The translations under genes were made by a program, and so were the position numbers. The notes beneath the pieces are model-generated. The model was not told the DNA's origin, did not search any database, and was given only the letters and a program-made list of their open reading frames with translations. Below, one piece after another: positions 27,001 through 37,437 of a stretch of 64,000 bases of DNA (positions are counted from its first letter, which is position 1; every line of letters starts with the position of its first letter). Source of the DNA: Gymnorhina tibicen (taxonomy: Eukaryota; Chordata; Aves; Passeriformes; Artamidae); contig VXAZ01008127.1 in assembly GCA_013399875.1 (NCBI GenBank), positions 430,456 through 494,455 of the forward strand, in the 5' to 3' direction.

Positions 27001-28574
27001 CTCCAAAAACACTCCAGTGTTCAAATCCAACAAACTCCTTACACCGGCATTTCCCCTGATTTTCAGAGTGCAGCCCAACCTCTCAGCTCAAATCTCAGCA
27101 CGATCCTTCTCACAGTAACCTCCCAGCTTTCTCCTTCAGTTTTGATCACTAGGACACGACTCTTTGACCTCTTCAAGGAAGGATCTGTTTAGAGCAGCAC
27201 CTGCAGTTTCACAATTTTGTGGACGTTTCTGATGCAATCTGGACGTGATTCCATAAAACTTTTGGCCAGCACAAAACCAGCCAGGCCTGGAAGCACGTCC
27301 TGGCAGCAGGATCAGTGCTCCTGCACCTTAAAGCCCAGTGCTGTATGTGCTGTTGCTTAAGTGGAATATTCTTTCAGAGCAGTATTAAGGTTTAGGACTT
27401 ATAAGTGAAGTGCTCTAATCCTTCCCAGCAGAGGCCAATGGTGCATGTAAGAGTATTAAGCTCGAGATACATTAAATCCTAAACATTTCCAAGTTGCAAG
27501 CAGAAACAGATCACAATCAAAGCCCTCAATTCAAAGATGCTCAAGAGAATGAGCTCAAACCCAGGCTCTGATTTCGGTAGAATTCTTCTCCATACACCGT
27601 GTGTGCCAGATCTGGATGAAGATATTAAAAAGCAGTTTCAGTCCTTATCTTTAGCCCATCTGAAGATCAAAGAGAACTGGAAACAAAAGCATTCCGAGGC
27701 ATTGAAGTGATACATTGGTAATGAGTTTCTCCTATTATTCCACACACTTGGGATTTTTTGAGGGGGGAAGGAAGGCAATTTTGGCAGCCTGTTAAGAAAC
27801 GAGGATGGCAACACATTTTAACACATTTTATTCCTAATTTTCTTCCCTCTTCTCCTATTTTTCCTCAGTAAAACCACTGAAGAGATCCATGAAATTACAG
27901 GAGATGCAGATCTTTTATCCACAGTTTGCAGTTGCTGACACACAAGACCCTTAATATGTAAATAAATTGGGCTGGGCATTTTTTTTTTCTTGCCAAAGCA
28001 GCACTGGTCAGCAGATAAACAGCAACAATGCAGCCTGTGTGATGGCCCAAATAATTAATTCCCGTAAACAGGAATCTTCGTTAAGCATCTCTTCAAGTCT
28101 AACTCTGATGGGGAGTGAGAGGGAAGGGACTGCTTCGTGAAACAGTGACATGACTGAGAATGAAATTCAACCCCAAATCAGCTGCCATTTTGAAAATCGT
28201 GTCCCTTGATCATGAATTAGTGTCAAGGCAGACGATGAGGGATGAAGCAAGGAATGAATGAGTGAAAGAGAGCAGGGAGGGAGAGAAAGAAGCACGGAGA
28301 CTCTCCAGAGGCTTATGAGAATCATGCCAGTGAAGAGACTGTGCACACAAACCATCTCCTTCTCAAAGTCGGCGTTTTGCCAAAAAAATAAAAAGACTGT
28401 GATCCCTAGCAATGTTCCTGTCTGCTGGCTCCTAGAGATAAGGAAGTGATATTTCACAGTCTGACACTAATCATATTTGGGCATACTAAGTAAGGACAGT
28501 CCAGGGGCTTTCTTTGCAGCATGCATATTCCAAGTTCAAAGCAAAAACTCGTTACTGTGCCTAAAAAATCCTCT
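15061..28574. other. Long repeat-poor non-coding stretch
   Basis: Over 13 kb without a recognised gene, CR1, LTR or sizeable tandem repeat. Open frames up to 206 codons (18132-18752, minus) overlap several others and look like chance. Minor items are short polypurine or A-rich runs at 22008-22048 and an AT-rich block around 27940-28100 discussed as a possible conserved element. Such repeat depletion is common around developmental regulators or inside long introns. Confidence 0.5.
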
Positions 28575-28580
28575 TAACTC

Positions 28581-28651
28581 GGAAACGCGAGAAAAAAAGG
28601 GAAGAGAAAAAAGAAAGTGAGGGAGGTGCTTGGAGGGGGGGGAGGAGAAGT
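28581..28651 (+). repeat. Polypurine tract
   Basis: A stretch of almost pure A/G on the plus strand, with a G-run core near 28634-28642 and flanking GGGAGG and GGAGGAG words. It could adopt triplex (H-DNA) or G-rich structure. No gene context is visible. Confidence 0.65.
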
Positions 28652-31600
28652 GTCCTTATCTTTGTATTGTTGTCCCTACCCAGCTCCATCAGTGATGTCT
28701 GCTGCAATATTTTATCGTGGGGGGAAGATGCTCCCCTCTTTTCCCCCATCCACGGAGCTGTGACAGGAGGTTTACTAACGCAATATCTCATGGCTGTGAT
28801 TTACACATCCCAGTCTTCACTCCGTCTAAAGGCAGAACAGCCACTATGGAGCCAGTTCCTGGGGTGAAATCAGTGAAACTGTCCCCACTGAAGGCCCAGC
28901 TGGCCCTGCTTGCTCCTACAGCAGGAAATTGCTCACCTGGCTCAGCTGCTCCCTCTGAGCAGAGGTCACTCTCTGCCTCTCTGGTCTGGGCTCCTCATTC
29001 CACTCTACTCCCCACCAAAAAACAACAACAACAATGACAAAAAATCCTTCACTAAAGCTTGAAACAGGTGCCTCCTTGTACAGCGACCTGGAGCTGAACA
29101 CAGGCTGGGATGGAGAGCCAGGAGAAAACACGTCCCAGCGTGGAGCAGCGCTCCGCACACCCCACGAGCAGCCAGCCCTCAGCTTCCTCCGCAGGCTGCT
29201 CCACCCCAGCTGTGGCTCACAGGGTGTGAAGGCTACAAACACAAAACACCCCCAGCACCCCCAGGCAGCAGAGGAGGCTTTATCCCACGTAGCCCTCTGT
29301 AAAGTCACAGACCAAAGTACCAAACCCATCGCTTTGTGTCTCCACTAGACCCCACCCGCAGGGCGCAGCAGTGGATGGGCCAGGGCAGGCTAAAAAGATG
29401 GTTTCAGCAAACAGTACTTTAAAAAAGTGAATCAGTTTGGAGAAGAACCAAGGAAGGTCACTATGTTGAATCTAAGCATTACCCAGAATGAATGTTTCAA
29501 CTCCCCTTTTGCCAAACTGTATTTTTAGCTGGAGACTAAACCACTTTTAACCTACTTTTAATGAAGAAGATGAAATAACCCCCATACGAACTTCAATTTG
29601 TTCCACAATTGACAATTCCCACATATTTAATTTTTTATTCTGCCCTGCAAGCCAAAATAAAACCCAGACTGCTGCTCACAGCGTGAGGTGGAGCTATCAC
29701 AAGACAGTGGCTTGCCAGAAGTATTTCTCATCTCTCCCGAGCTCTTCTGAACACCTCAGACTAAGTCCTGCAGACTGATCCAATTGTGACATGTCTCTGG
29801 TCAACTTGGAATCATTCAAAGAACCTCTTTCTTTCACTGAGAATAAACAGCTACAATTGACCACTTCAGGAGCGGCATCCTTGGTCTGGAGTTCTCAGAC
29901 AGGGGATTATTAAAGAGAGGAAAACTGATTAGGATTGAAGCCTAACAAAACCCCACTGGGCCCTGGGGAGCCATACAGGGAAACGGCAAGAGGTGGAGGT
30001 GGATTAATTTTTTTGTATTTCAATTACTGTCTTGGAAGCGTTCACATGACACCACCCATTGCAGTGTCTGGGTAGAAGAACCAGAGTTTATTCCACAGGC
30101 TAAAGCTCATGGGGGTTTCACCTGAAGCACCACCTAAGAGCTGGCTCTGCTCACCAGGACAGACTTGTCCTTCAGCCTCCATCCCGCTCCGAAATGGAAA
30201 CTGGCTTGGACACGAGCAAACATTCATCAGGATTTAACACATTCCCTGGTCACATCTAGGCTAATCCAGCAACACAGCATCCTCCCTGGAGCCCACGCTG
30301 CTCACTCCCATAAATCTGGGTGTGGAGGAAAGCACTCTGAAAGGTACAGCCTAACTTTTTTTCCCAGTGGGAAACACACCCCTCCCTCCAGGCTTGTTAA
30401 ACTGTGCCATGCCACTCACATGCTCATCACTCTCATTCCAAAGGCCAGCATTCCCTACATCGGCCCCCCCCCCCTCCCCCCATTCCAAAGACCCCAGGAA
30501 CTGGAAATGTTCAGGTTAGGGATGAACGGGATTTTGTGTTTGCTTCACAGAGAAAAAGCCCTATGCCTTACCACGCTAAAATAAAGTCACCTTTTAGAGT
30601 CCTACTCCTCTGCAGAATTCCTGCCCTCAGCTGTCTGCTGACCAGTCCAAAGGCTGTAGGGACAACAGGGAGCATTACCAAACCCAGTGGGGAATTTCTT
30701 ACAGAAGCCACCACCAGTTTCACACTGCCACATTCCAGGGGAACACCAGTGGCCCCTCAGAAAACACTGCTGCTCTTTCTTTCTGTTTAAAAAGCCTGAG
30801 ATACATTTCCTAGCAAGGTAAGCCTGGACACAGCTATTCCTGAACCCTGGAGCTCCATCAGCAGCTGGCCCTGGGCTGTTCCCTGCTCCTTGTCTCCTCC
30901 TGTCCACGCAGGAAACGCTGCAGTGAACGTGCCGTGCCCCACTGTGAGCTGTGAGCACCTTCCCTTATAATTCTGATCATCAGCCTGAAAATCAGTTTTG
31001 CTGGAACCCAGCCTTCCAACCACACGGAATGCAAGGAATGAGATTAAGAGGGATTACGTGTTCCTTGCAAGCAGTGAGGTTTGATAGCTCAGACAGGCAT
31101 TGCCCTAACACGTCCTGCACTTTGTTGGAACAGTTATTACCCCCCAGCTCCTGGAGTGTGAAGGTTTGTGGGGATAAGCCATATGCCATGCAATTAGGAT
31201 TCCAATTCTGCTCATTGTTCACACAATTTGGGATGGTGTTTTGGAAGTCTGCAGGTTGCTGACATTTTTCTGTATCTTCAGGCAAGACTGGATGTTTAGT
31301 AGCAAACATCCCAGAGCAGGAAGGAAAGCCTTGGATCTGAGTAGAATGAATACAAGCTTCCCTCCAACTGAAGCAGGGAAATTTTTAGAATTAGGCTATC
31401 CATTACTATAACAGAGTTCCATACAGAGGCCGTTCACAAGGTCAGGTGCTCTCAAGAATGGGACACAGGCTTTTTTTTCAGACTCTCTTGTCATTTTGGA
31501 TTGAGCGTTCACCTGTATTGCAACAGGATCCACATGGTTAATAAATATAACCAGTTGTACCAAATAAAATGCCTGTGTTTTATGGGATGTCAGAGTAACA

Positions 31601-33148
31601 GGTCTTTTTCTGGAGGCTGTTCCACTGACTCTTACTTGAGCAGAGACTTCAGGAATCCACAGCCAGCATTCCCTGACACACCACCAAGGCACCTGCATGA
31701 CTGCCTGCTCCACACCAGTGAAAAATTCCTGAGAAATTTCTGATTCACAAATACACAAGCCTTGAGTGGACCTGATCCCCACACTGCTCCTCAGCTGATC
31801 TTCATCTTAATCCAGAAGTTTAGCTGGAACAAACTCTGCTCTGCTCTCCATCCAGCCTGGGGATGCATCATTATCCCACCTTATTGCTGGAAACACATCT
31901 CACATCCTGGAGATACGTGGCCACGATGCATGTTCGGGGATCCAAAAGGAGAAATGCAGCTTTTAAAAGAGATATTTGCAGTGGCAGAACCAGCAGCCCT
32001 GGAATCGTCGCCTCCTCAAACATGGCAGAATATCTGTGCACCACGAGCATCCCACGCCCACCTTCTCGAGTCATCCCCACCACGCCGAGGCATCCAGCCC
32101 AGCCAGAGCTTCTCTTTCCTCCCTTCAGCAGCCAAATTCTGGAAAGGCACAACCCTCGCAATGGATGGATTGACACAATCAGAAGTAATTTAATTCATGA
32201 TTAATCTGCAGCTAATGACTGCAGGTTCCCTCCAACTCTCGGTCCCCTTCCAATTTTTCACTGGTAAATCGCTACAGTTTGCAGTTGGAGCTCTTCACAG
32301 TAGATTAGTTAACATTATGTTTTTATTAAAGCCGAAGTTAATATCCTCATTCTCTGAAGGAGACCACTGGGGTTGTTGGAATTATTTTTTCCCTTTCAGC
32401 TTTTTGCTAAGAGCCTCCTCTGCTGAGTTAAAAACAGAGCCTGCAGACCCCCAGCTGAAAGCTTAAGGGAGCCCCAAACAGTTACCTCTTAAATGATTAT
32501 TTACATTGGAATATAAAAATCACTCTGCTGGATCAGAGCAGGGGCTTGTCTACCCAGGATCCTGTCTCTGATGGTGGCCAGCTGCTCTAGAGCAGGGATG
32601 CTCATAAATTTTATGTCAAAGCTTTACTGATAGATACTTTTATTTTAATACGTAACATTTTTCACTAAAAAAAAAAAGAGGCAGCCTGCTGCCTACAGAA
32701 ATTGTGATTTCACAACAACAACAACAACAAGCCCCAATGACAGAGCTCTCTAATGTGAATGATTCTGTAATTTGGACATGAAGTTTTCCATTTTCTCATC
32801 AAAGATAATTGCTTTTCAGTGAAGAGTCAAAATTTTCTGGGAAAAAGATGTTACATGAAATTATGTTCATATTTATCAGTACTTTCCATTAAAATAGCCC
32901 CAGCTTATAAAATAATCCAAATTTTCTTTTAAAAATATCTTCAGCTCTGATCTAAAGAAATCCTTGCGAACTGTCAGACAGAAAATTATGGTACAAGTCC
33001 CTCCATGGAAGTTTGTCTTAAATCCCATAAAGCCAGTGGCTACAAGGCACCAAAGAATGATGTTTTCTGTGTGTTATTGATCTTTTCTAAACTGACTCAA
33101 AGATGCCACAGGACCCAAATGGCCAAGGAACAGGAGGTGGGGATACCT
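28652..33148. other. Non-coding stretch, mostly unique
   Basis: Contains a C-rich run at 30463-30481 and an (AAC)n run at 32711-32730. The segment 32165-32345 has the look of a conserved element (see findings). Open frames (139 codons at 30165-30584, 143 codons at 31762-32193) show no domain. No transposon recognised. Confidence 0.5.
32711..32730 (+). repeat. (ACA)n microsatellite
   Basis: About six CAA/ACA triplets following an A-rich run in AT-rich DNA. A similar shorter run occurs near 29022-29033. Confidence 0.8.
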
Positions 33149-33169
33149 GACAGACAGACAGACAGACAA
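33149..33169 (+). repeat. (CAGA)n microsatellite
   Basis: Five tandem GACA units sit 16 bp before the left arm of the near-perfect inverted repeat at 33185. The proximity suggests a fragile or slippage-prone site. Confidence 0.9.
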
Positions 33170-33184
33170 GGAGGGGTTAACACC

Positions 33185-33328
33185 CTTCTCCTGGATGGAC
33201 TCTGAATGTTCATGAATGCTTTTCCTTGTCCCTGGCAAGCAGGGGGGGGTGCCAGGACCATCTTTTTTGTCCTGGGAAACACAGTAAGGAAAAGCATTCA
33301 TGAACATTCAGAGTCCGTCCAGGAGAAG
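33185..33328. repeat. Near-perfect 43-bp inverted repeat with 58-bp loop
   Basis: The arms 33185-33227 and 33286-33328 are exact reverse complements except for one position (A in the reverse complement of the left arm, G at 33316). The loop contains a second short complementary pair (33228-33237 with 33250-33258). Both strands therefore encode the same opening peptide MFMNAFP. No target-site duplication or known terminal motif is seen at the ends. The low divergence implies recent origin, gene conversion between the arms, or selection on the stem. Candidates are a primary microRNA-like hairpin, a tiny foldback element, or a template-switch duplication. Confidence 0.93.
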
Positions 33329-33989
33329 CAGCAATTAGCAACACACCTAGGGAAAGAAAAAGGATTCCCTCGCAGCAAAGAGAGCAGGGCCATTATCATC
33401 TGGAGAGATTTAAGAGACAGCTCTAAATCCCTCAGGAATCATATATTCAAGTTCATCTCTTCAATCAGAAGAGACGGAAATTGCCTTTAAAAACAACAAT
33501 TCATGCTGAACTGTCAAATAAGCACAAGGTTTGAAGAAGAAGTCTGATTTCTCTGGACCCTCTGTGAAAGGAAAAGAAGCTGCCACAGCACACCAGAATA
33601 CTTGTGAGTGTGCTTCCTGCAGAAGCACGGGTGTGCAAGGACCAGGGTTTGCCAAAAGGTGGTGGAAAATCTCTCCCTGAGATGGGCTCTGACAGAGAAA
33701 ATAGTTTTTTCAAATCTTAAGTTCATTTTTACAGAACTTCTTTCAGTATAATGAAAACAACTGGGGGGAATGGATGAGTTCTACAAACTCTTAAATGTTT
33801 GTGGGGTTTTTTTCCCTCTGGTATTGACTCTACGAGATGCTGGAATCCGAAATATATTTGTTCACCAGCTAAAATTGCAGAAACTGCAGTTTCCCGGAAT
33901 TCACACAGAAAAGTGTACGGTGACAGGCTCGGGTCTCGGATTCCTTCCCACCTCCACAATCGCAGCCAGAATCCAGAGAATCCAGAATC

Positions 33990-34156
33990 CCAGAGCAGCT
34001 GTGGCTGCCCCTGGATCCCTGGCAGTGCCCAAGGCCAGGTTGGATGGGGCTGGGAGCAGCCTGGGACAGTGGGAGGTGTCCCTGCCCGTGGCTGGGGGTG
34101 GGAATGAGATGAGCTTTAAGATCCCTCCCAACCCAACCCATTCCACGATTCTATGG
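33990..34156 (+). mobile_element. CR1 LINE 3' end
   Basis: Shows 'cagagcagctgtggctgccc', 'gcccaaggccaggttggatg', 'gggagcagcctggga', 'ggtgtccctgcccgtgg', 'gatgagctttaagatccctc' and the terminal 'cacgattctatgg'. Severely 5'-truncated. Of the same general type as the copies at 10.2 and 45.0 kb, and shares the 'gggtgggaatgagat' variant with the 45.0-kb copy. Confidence 0.9.
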
Positions 34157-34344
34157 CTCTGCTTTGCAGACCAGGCTGGCCACAGCTCCTGGACCTGCTC
34201 TCTCCACCTGCAGCCACAATCCCAGGGTGCAGGAGGACCACCAGGAACTGGGGGTTTCTGCCTCTGAGCCCATGGAGGATGTGACCCACGGCACCCACCA
34301 AACCCCAGGATCTGCCTCTCTCCCACCTGACTCCTGTGCACTGT

Positions 34345-34600
34345 GGTTTTTAATTAACCTTGGAACAGCAAAGGGTCTTCTTTTCTTCCTTTTTGCCAAA
34401 CACAGCCATATTTTACAGGGATGGTGACAAGCTAATTAACTTAATTCTTATGACACCTCTCCAAGATGAGGCTAGGGTTGGCTAGCTCTGCAATGCAGTG
34501 TTGGGTTAATTAAAAAATAATTACTACTTCACCAAGGACAAGAACAAGAAGTTAATTAAAAGAATGAGGTGTAGCCTTAATGAAACTCATCAGATTGTAT
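34345..34600. promoter_or_regulatory. AT-rich block with repeated TAATTA sites, candidate enhancer
   Basis: Between a CR1 tail and later repeats, this 250-bp segment holds TTAATTAA palindromes at 34350-34357, 34506-34513 and 34552-34559 plus a TAATTAA at 34433-34439. TAATTA is the core site bound by many homeodomain proteins. The density and lack of transposon similarity suggest a conserved non-coding element, but conservation cannot be seen from one genome. Confidence 0.25.
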
Positions 34601-36381
34601 TCATTCAGATGTCCCACAGCCAAATCCCCCCCATTAGAATATAAATCCACTCCGCCTCCTTCTTCACGAGTGTTTGCAAATGGGCTCCTCTCTCCCCCTC
34701 CTCCCTTGCACATTTCCCCGGCAGAAACAACATGAATTACTTCAGGAGCACGAGAGGAAGCTCGGGTTGAGATTACACACACCCTCGAGGGCTGAGGGAC
34801 AAGGTGTGGAGCTCCAGATAGTATCTGGGGTTATCAACACTACCTCAAAAACCTTGTGCTGCACGGGGACTACACCATGCGTTACCAAAAACCCTGTGGG
34901 TAACGTGGGAGCTCTCCACTGGCAGAGTGTGCCTTCCAGGCACCACCTTCAAACACTGGGAGAAGGAGGCAGAGTGCATCTGCTTGGGAAAAATGAGCTT
35001 TTACCTGAGTAAAACTGACCCATGGCCCAGATTCAGACCTCATGCTACATCACTGGACAGGCTGGAGTAGTTGTACCAAAGTGTGAATGGTTACAATTCT
35101 TGTGAAAGTCAAGCTCTGTCACCTTGAAGGTGGTTCTGAGGAGGGAAAAGACAGGCGTAGGAGAATTTTCTCCGTGGTCCAAGTGGGTTTTGCCTCGAAG
35201 TATCAGATGTTTTCAACTGTACCGTGCCAAGAGAGAGAAATTCCAAAGCAGCACCATGCAACCAACAGTCCCATCACACAGGCACCTCACAGTCCTTAAG
35301 CTTCAGAAGATAAGGAGGCTCTGAGCTGAGATTATTATTAAAAAATTGTTAGGAAGCTAGGCATTTAAATTTTCTTCTGCAACCCGCAGTAACATAAGTA
35401 CTTTCTTACCAATTTAAATGAAAATGTGGCTGTAACTAATTAAAGGTGGATTAGACATTTTGCTTGACAGAAAGACTTAGCTTTGTGCAGAACCATAGAT
35501 TTGCCAGCTGTGTGACATTGCCAAACCTCCTGCCCTTGTCCGGAGCCTTCTCTGACTTTTTCAGAATTTTCCACCAGGAAAGTTGTTTTCCCAGGGCACC
35601 AGCCACATGTTCTTCCTCCTCCCACTACATTTTTGCTCCTTGTTCACGTACACTTACACAGTTTATTTGTGTGCCTGGTTTCCTTTTGTACAGTCTTATA
35701 GAAAATGAAGGTGGAACACCAGAAATTATCGGAGATTTTCTTTTTTCCTCCCTCCCTCCCTCTCTTTTTTCCTTTCTCGCATGCCTTTGCACTTTTCACA
35801 TGTTTCCTCTCTCTCATTCTTCCTCCTCCCTTGTGGTCTTCCCAAATCCCTTAATTCAGAGTAAAGGAAACGTAGTTCAATGGAGCCCTCTCTTGGCCTC
35901 GTGTGGTAACTTGGCTCTGCAAAACTCAGACCTTTTTATGAATGAATTCAAGATCAGTTGCATAACTCGAATTTGCTGGGGACCACAGCTCCTGTTGGTA
36001 TTGCTGATGTTGCTGCTGTCACCGTGGTTGTTATTTAAACAGCTGTTTGGTGGCTCTGTTTTGTGTGTGTGTGTCTGGAAGCTGGAGCCTGGCTGCTGTG
36101 CAGAGACATGGACATAGATCAGCCCAAATCCGAGAAACAAATGACTGCAAAACTCTGTGCATTTCCTTTTAAAAAGGCAAAAAAATTTAAAAACCTATCC
36201 TAACCATCTTTTACTGCAAGTGAAGTGGAGAAAAGGGTGGTCTGAGGACAAATAGGTCAGCAAAACTGAGAAGGCAGATGAAAAATAAGATTATTCATAT
36301 CCCTACCTTCACCTTTAGCTCAGAACTTTGAGTAATCTAAGGCTGATGTCATCACTTTGTGGCTACAAAATGAGAGGGAAA
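34601..36381. other. Non-coding stretch with a 217-codon chance frame
   Basis: The plus-strand frame 35464-36117 (217 codons) is Ser/Leu/Phe-rich and partly created by a pyrimidine tract at 35741-35776. It has no recognisable domain, and no splice or promoter context supports it. Short (GT)n at 36060-36073. Nothing else recognised. Confidence 0.5.
35741..35776 (+). repeat. Polypyrimidine tract with (CCCT)n core
   Basis: A run of C and T only, with four to five CCCT/CCTC units in the middle; a likely slippage site. Confidence 0.8.
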
Positions 36382-36550
36382 GGCTGTGGATGTGTCTACC
36401 TAGACCTGAGTAAAGCCTTTGACACCATTTCCCGCAGCATTCCTGGAGAACCTGGCTGCTCATGGGCTGGATGGGTGCTCTTCACTGGGTAAAAACTGGC
36501 TGGCCAGGCCCAAAGAGTGGTGGTGAATGGACTTAAATCCAGTTGGTGGC
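36382..36550 (+). pseudogene. CR1 LINE ORF2 fragment (reverse transcriptase)
   Basis: From about 36391 the plus strand encodes the reverse-transcriptase motif VYLDLSKAFDTIS, which contains the first catalytic aspartate region of LINE reverse transcriptases. It is followed by nucleotide words typical of avian CR1 ORF2 ('gctgctcatgggctggatgg', 'gtggtgaatgg', 'aaatccagttggtgg'). The reading frame breaks shortly after the motif, so the copy is dead. The rest of the domain is missing. A CR1 3' end in the same orientation starts 446 bp downstream and may be the other end of the same insertion. Confidence 0.88.
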
Positions 36551-36995
36551 TGATGTTAAGAACCTGTGGTCTTCAAGGTCCGTGCAAAGACCAGAGAGAC
36601 ATCAGACGCAACTTCTCTCTGAAGTCACTGAGCAAGAGAGGAGCAGCCTCACTAACTCACATCATTCCAAAAGGGAACCTACCCAGATGCACCAGATATT
36701 ATCCCATCAGTGCTCGGCCTAGGCTTTCTGGACCTGCAGTGGAATTATGCTCTGTGGCAATCCCGCTTCTTTCTTGCCCATCCAGAGCTTTCCCTGAGGG
36801 ATAAAATTTCGTATTCAAGCCACCTGACTTTCACACAAACGCTGTCTCCTCCTCACCACCTCTGTATTCCCCAACAAACTGCTCCTCTCACATCTCTCTG
36901 TCCTCCCTGGAAAGGAGCTCAGCTACAAAAGCAGCAGTTTTGCAGCCTCACACGTGCAGGTGTCTGGACACACATCCACACAGCCTAACAGACAC
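36551..36995. other. Spacer between two CR1 fragments
   Basis: This segment does not resemble CR1 to me, although it separates an internal CR1 piece from a CR1 3' end on the same strand. It may be sequence between two independent insertions, or a later insertion or replacement within one CR1 copy. No other repeat recognised. Confidence 0.4.
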
Positions 36996-37104
36996 AACCC
37001 TGGAAGTGTTCAAGGAGCTCTGAGCAGCCCTGCCCATGGCAGGGGGGTTGGAGCTGGATGATTTTTAAGGTCCCTTCCAACTCAGACCATTCCATAATTC
37101 TGTG
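36996..37104 (+). mobile_element. CR1 LINE 3' end
   Basis: Words 'accctggaagtgttcaagga', 'ccctgcccatggcagggggg', 'gagctggatgatttttaagg', 'tcccttccaactcagaccat' and 'tccataattctgtg' mark a CR1 tail. A (GT)n microsatellite follows about 25-30 bp downstream. Confidence 0.9.
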
Positions 37105-37128
37105 TAGCACGTGAACACGTGTTCAGGG

Positions 37129-37152
37129 GCACACACGTGTGTGTGTGTGTGC
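37129..37152 (+). repeat. (AC)/(GT)n microsatellite, palindromic
   Basis: An 'acacac' run is followed directly by (GT)n, so the tract can pair with itself. It lies about 25 bp past a CR1 3' end. Confidence 0.85.
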
Positions 37153-37364
37153 CTGTACCAAGAGGAAGGTCCAGGTAACACCTTAACACTGCTCCAAAGG
37201 AGGTCAGCTAAGCCCACCCTCTTTTTCACATGTCCCTCTGGGAAGGCTTTCTGCTAGAGGAAAAACCCATCTCTATCAACACTGTTCATTTTTGGGCACT
37301 TGCTGATCATTTCTGCCTGTTTGAAAGAGCTTTCACTTCAAGACTTTCACTCCAGAAACCAGGG

Positions 37365-37437
37365 AAGATGAAACAAGCTTCCCCAAGGTCATCCAGCCAG
37401 CATCCTCCCAGCTGCTGGGCTGCTGAAACCCAGTTTA
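37365..37437 (-). mobile_element. Possible MIR-like SINE remnant
   Basis: On the plus strand 'gatgaaacaagcttccccaa', 'ggtcatccagccagc' and 'tgctgaaacccag' fall in the order of the reverse-complemented MIR tail and core. The similarity is short and diverged. Confidence 0.35.

Noticed and set aside
31106..31145. Dispersed repeat shared with 24295-24335 ('tcctgcactttgtt' context)
   Set aside because: Similarity covers only about 30 bp with several mismatches and does not extend; likely chance or too decayed to call.
35464..36117. 217-codon open frame with hydrophobic runs
   Set aside because: Hydrophobic and Ser-rich parts come from pyrimidine tracts and low-complexity DNA. No family resemblance.
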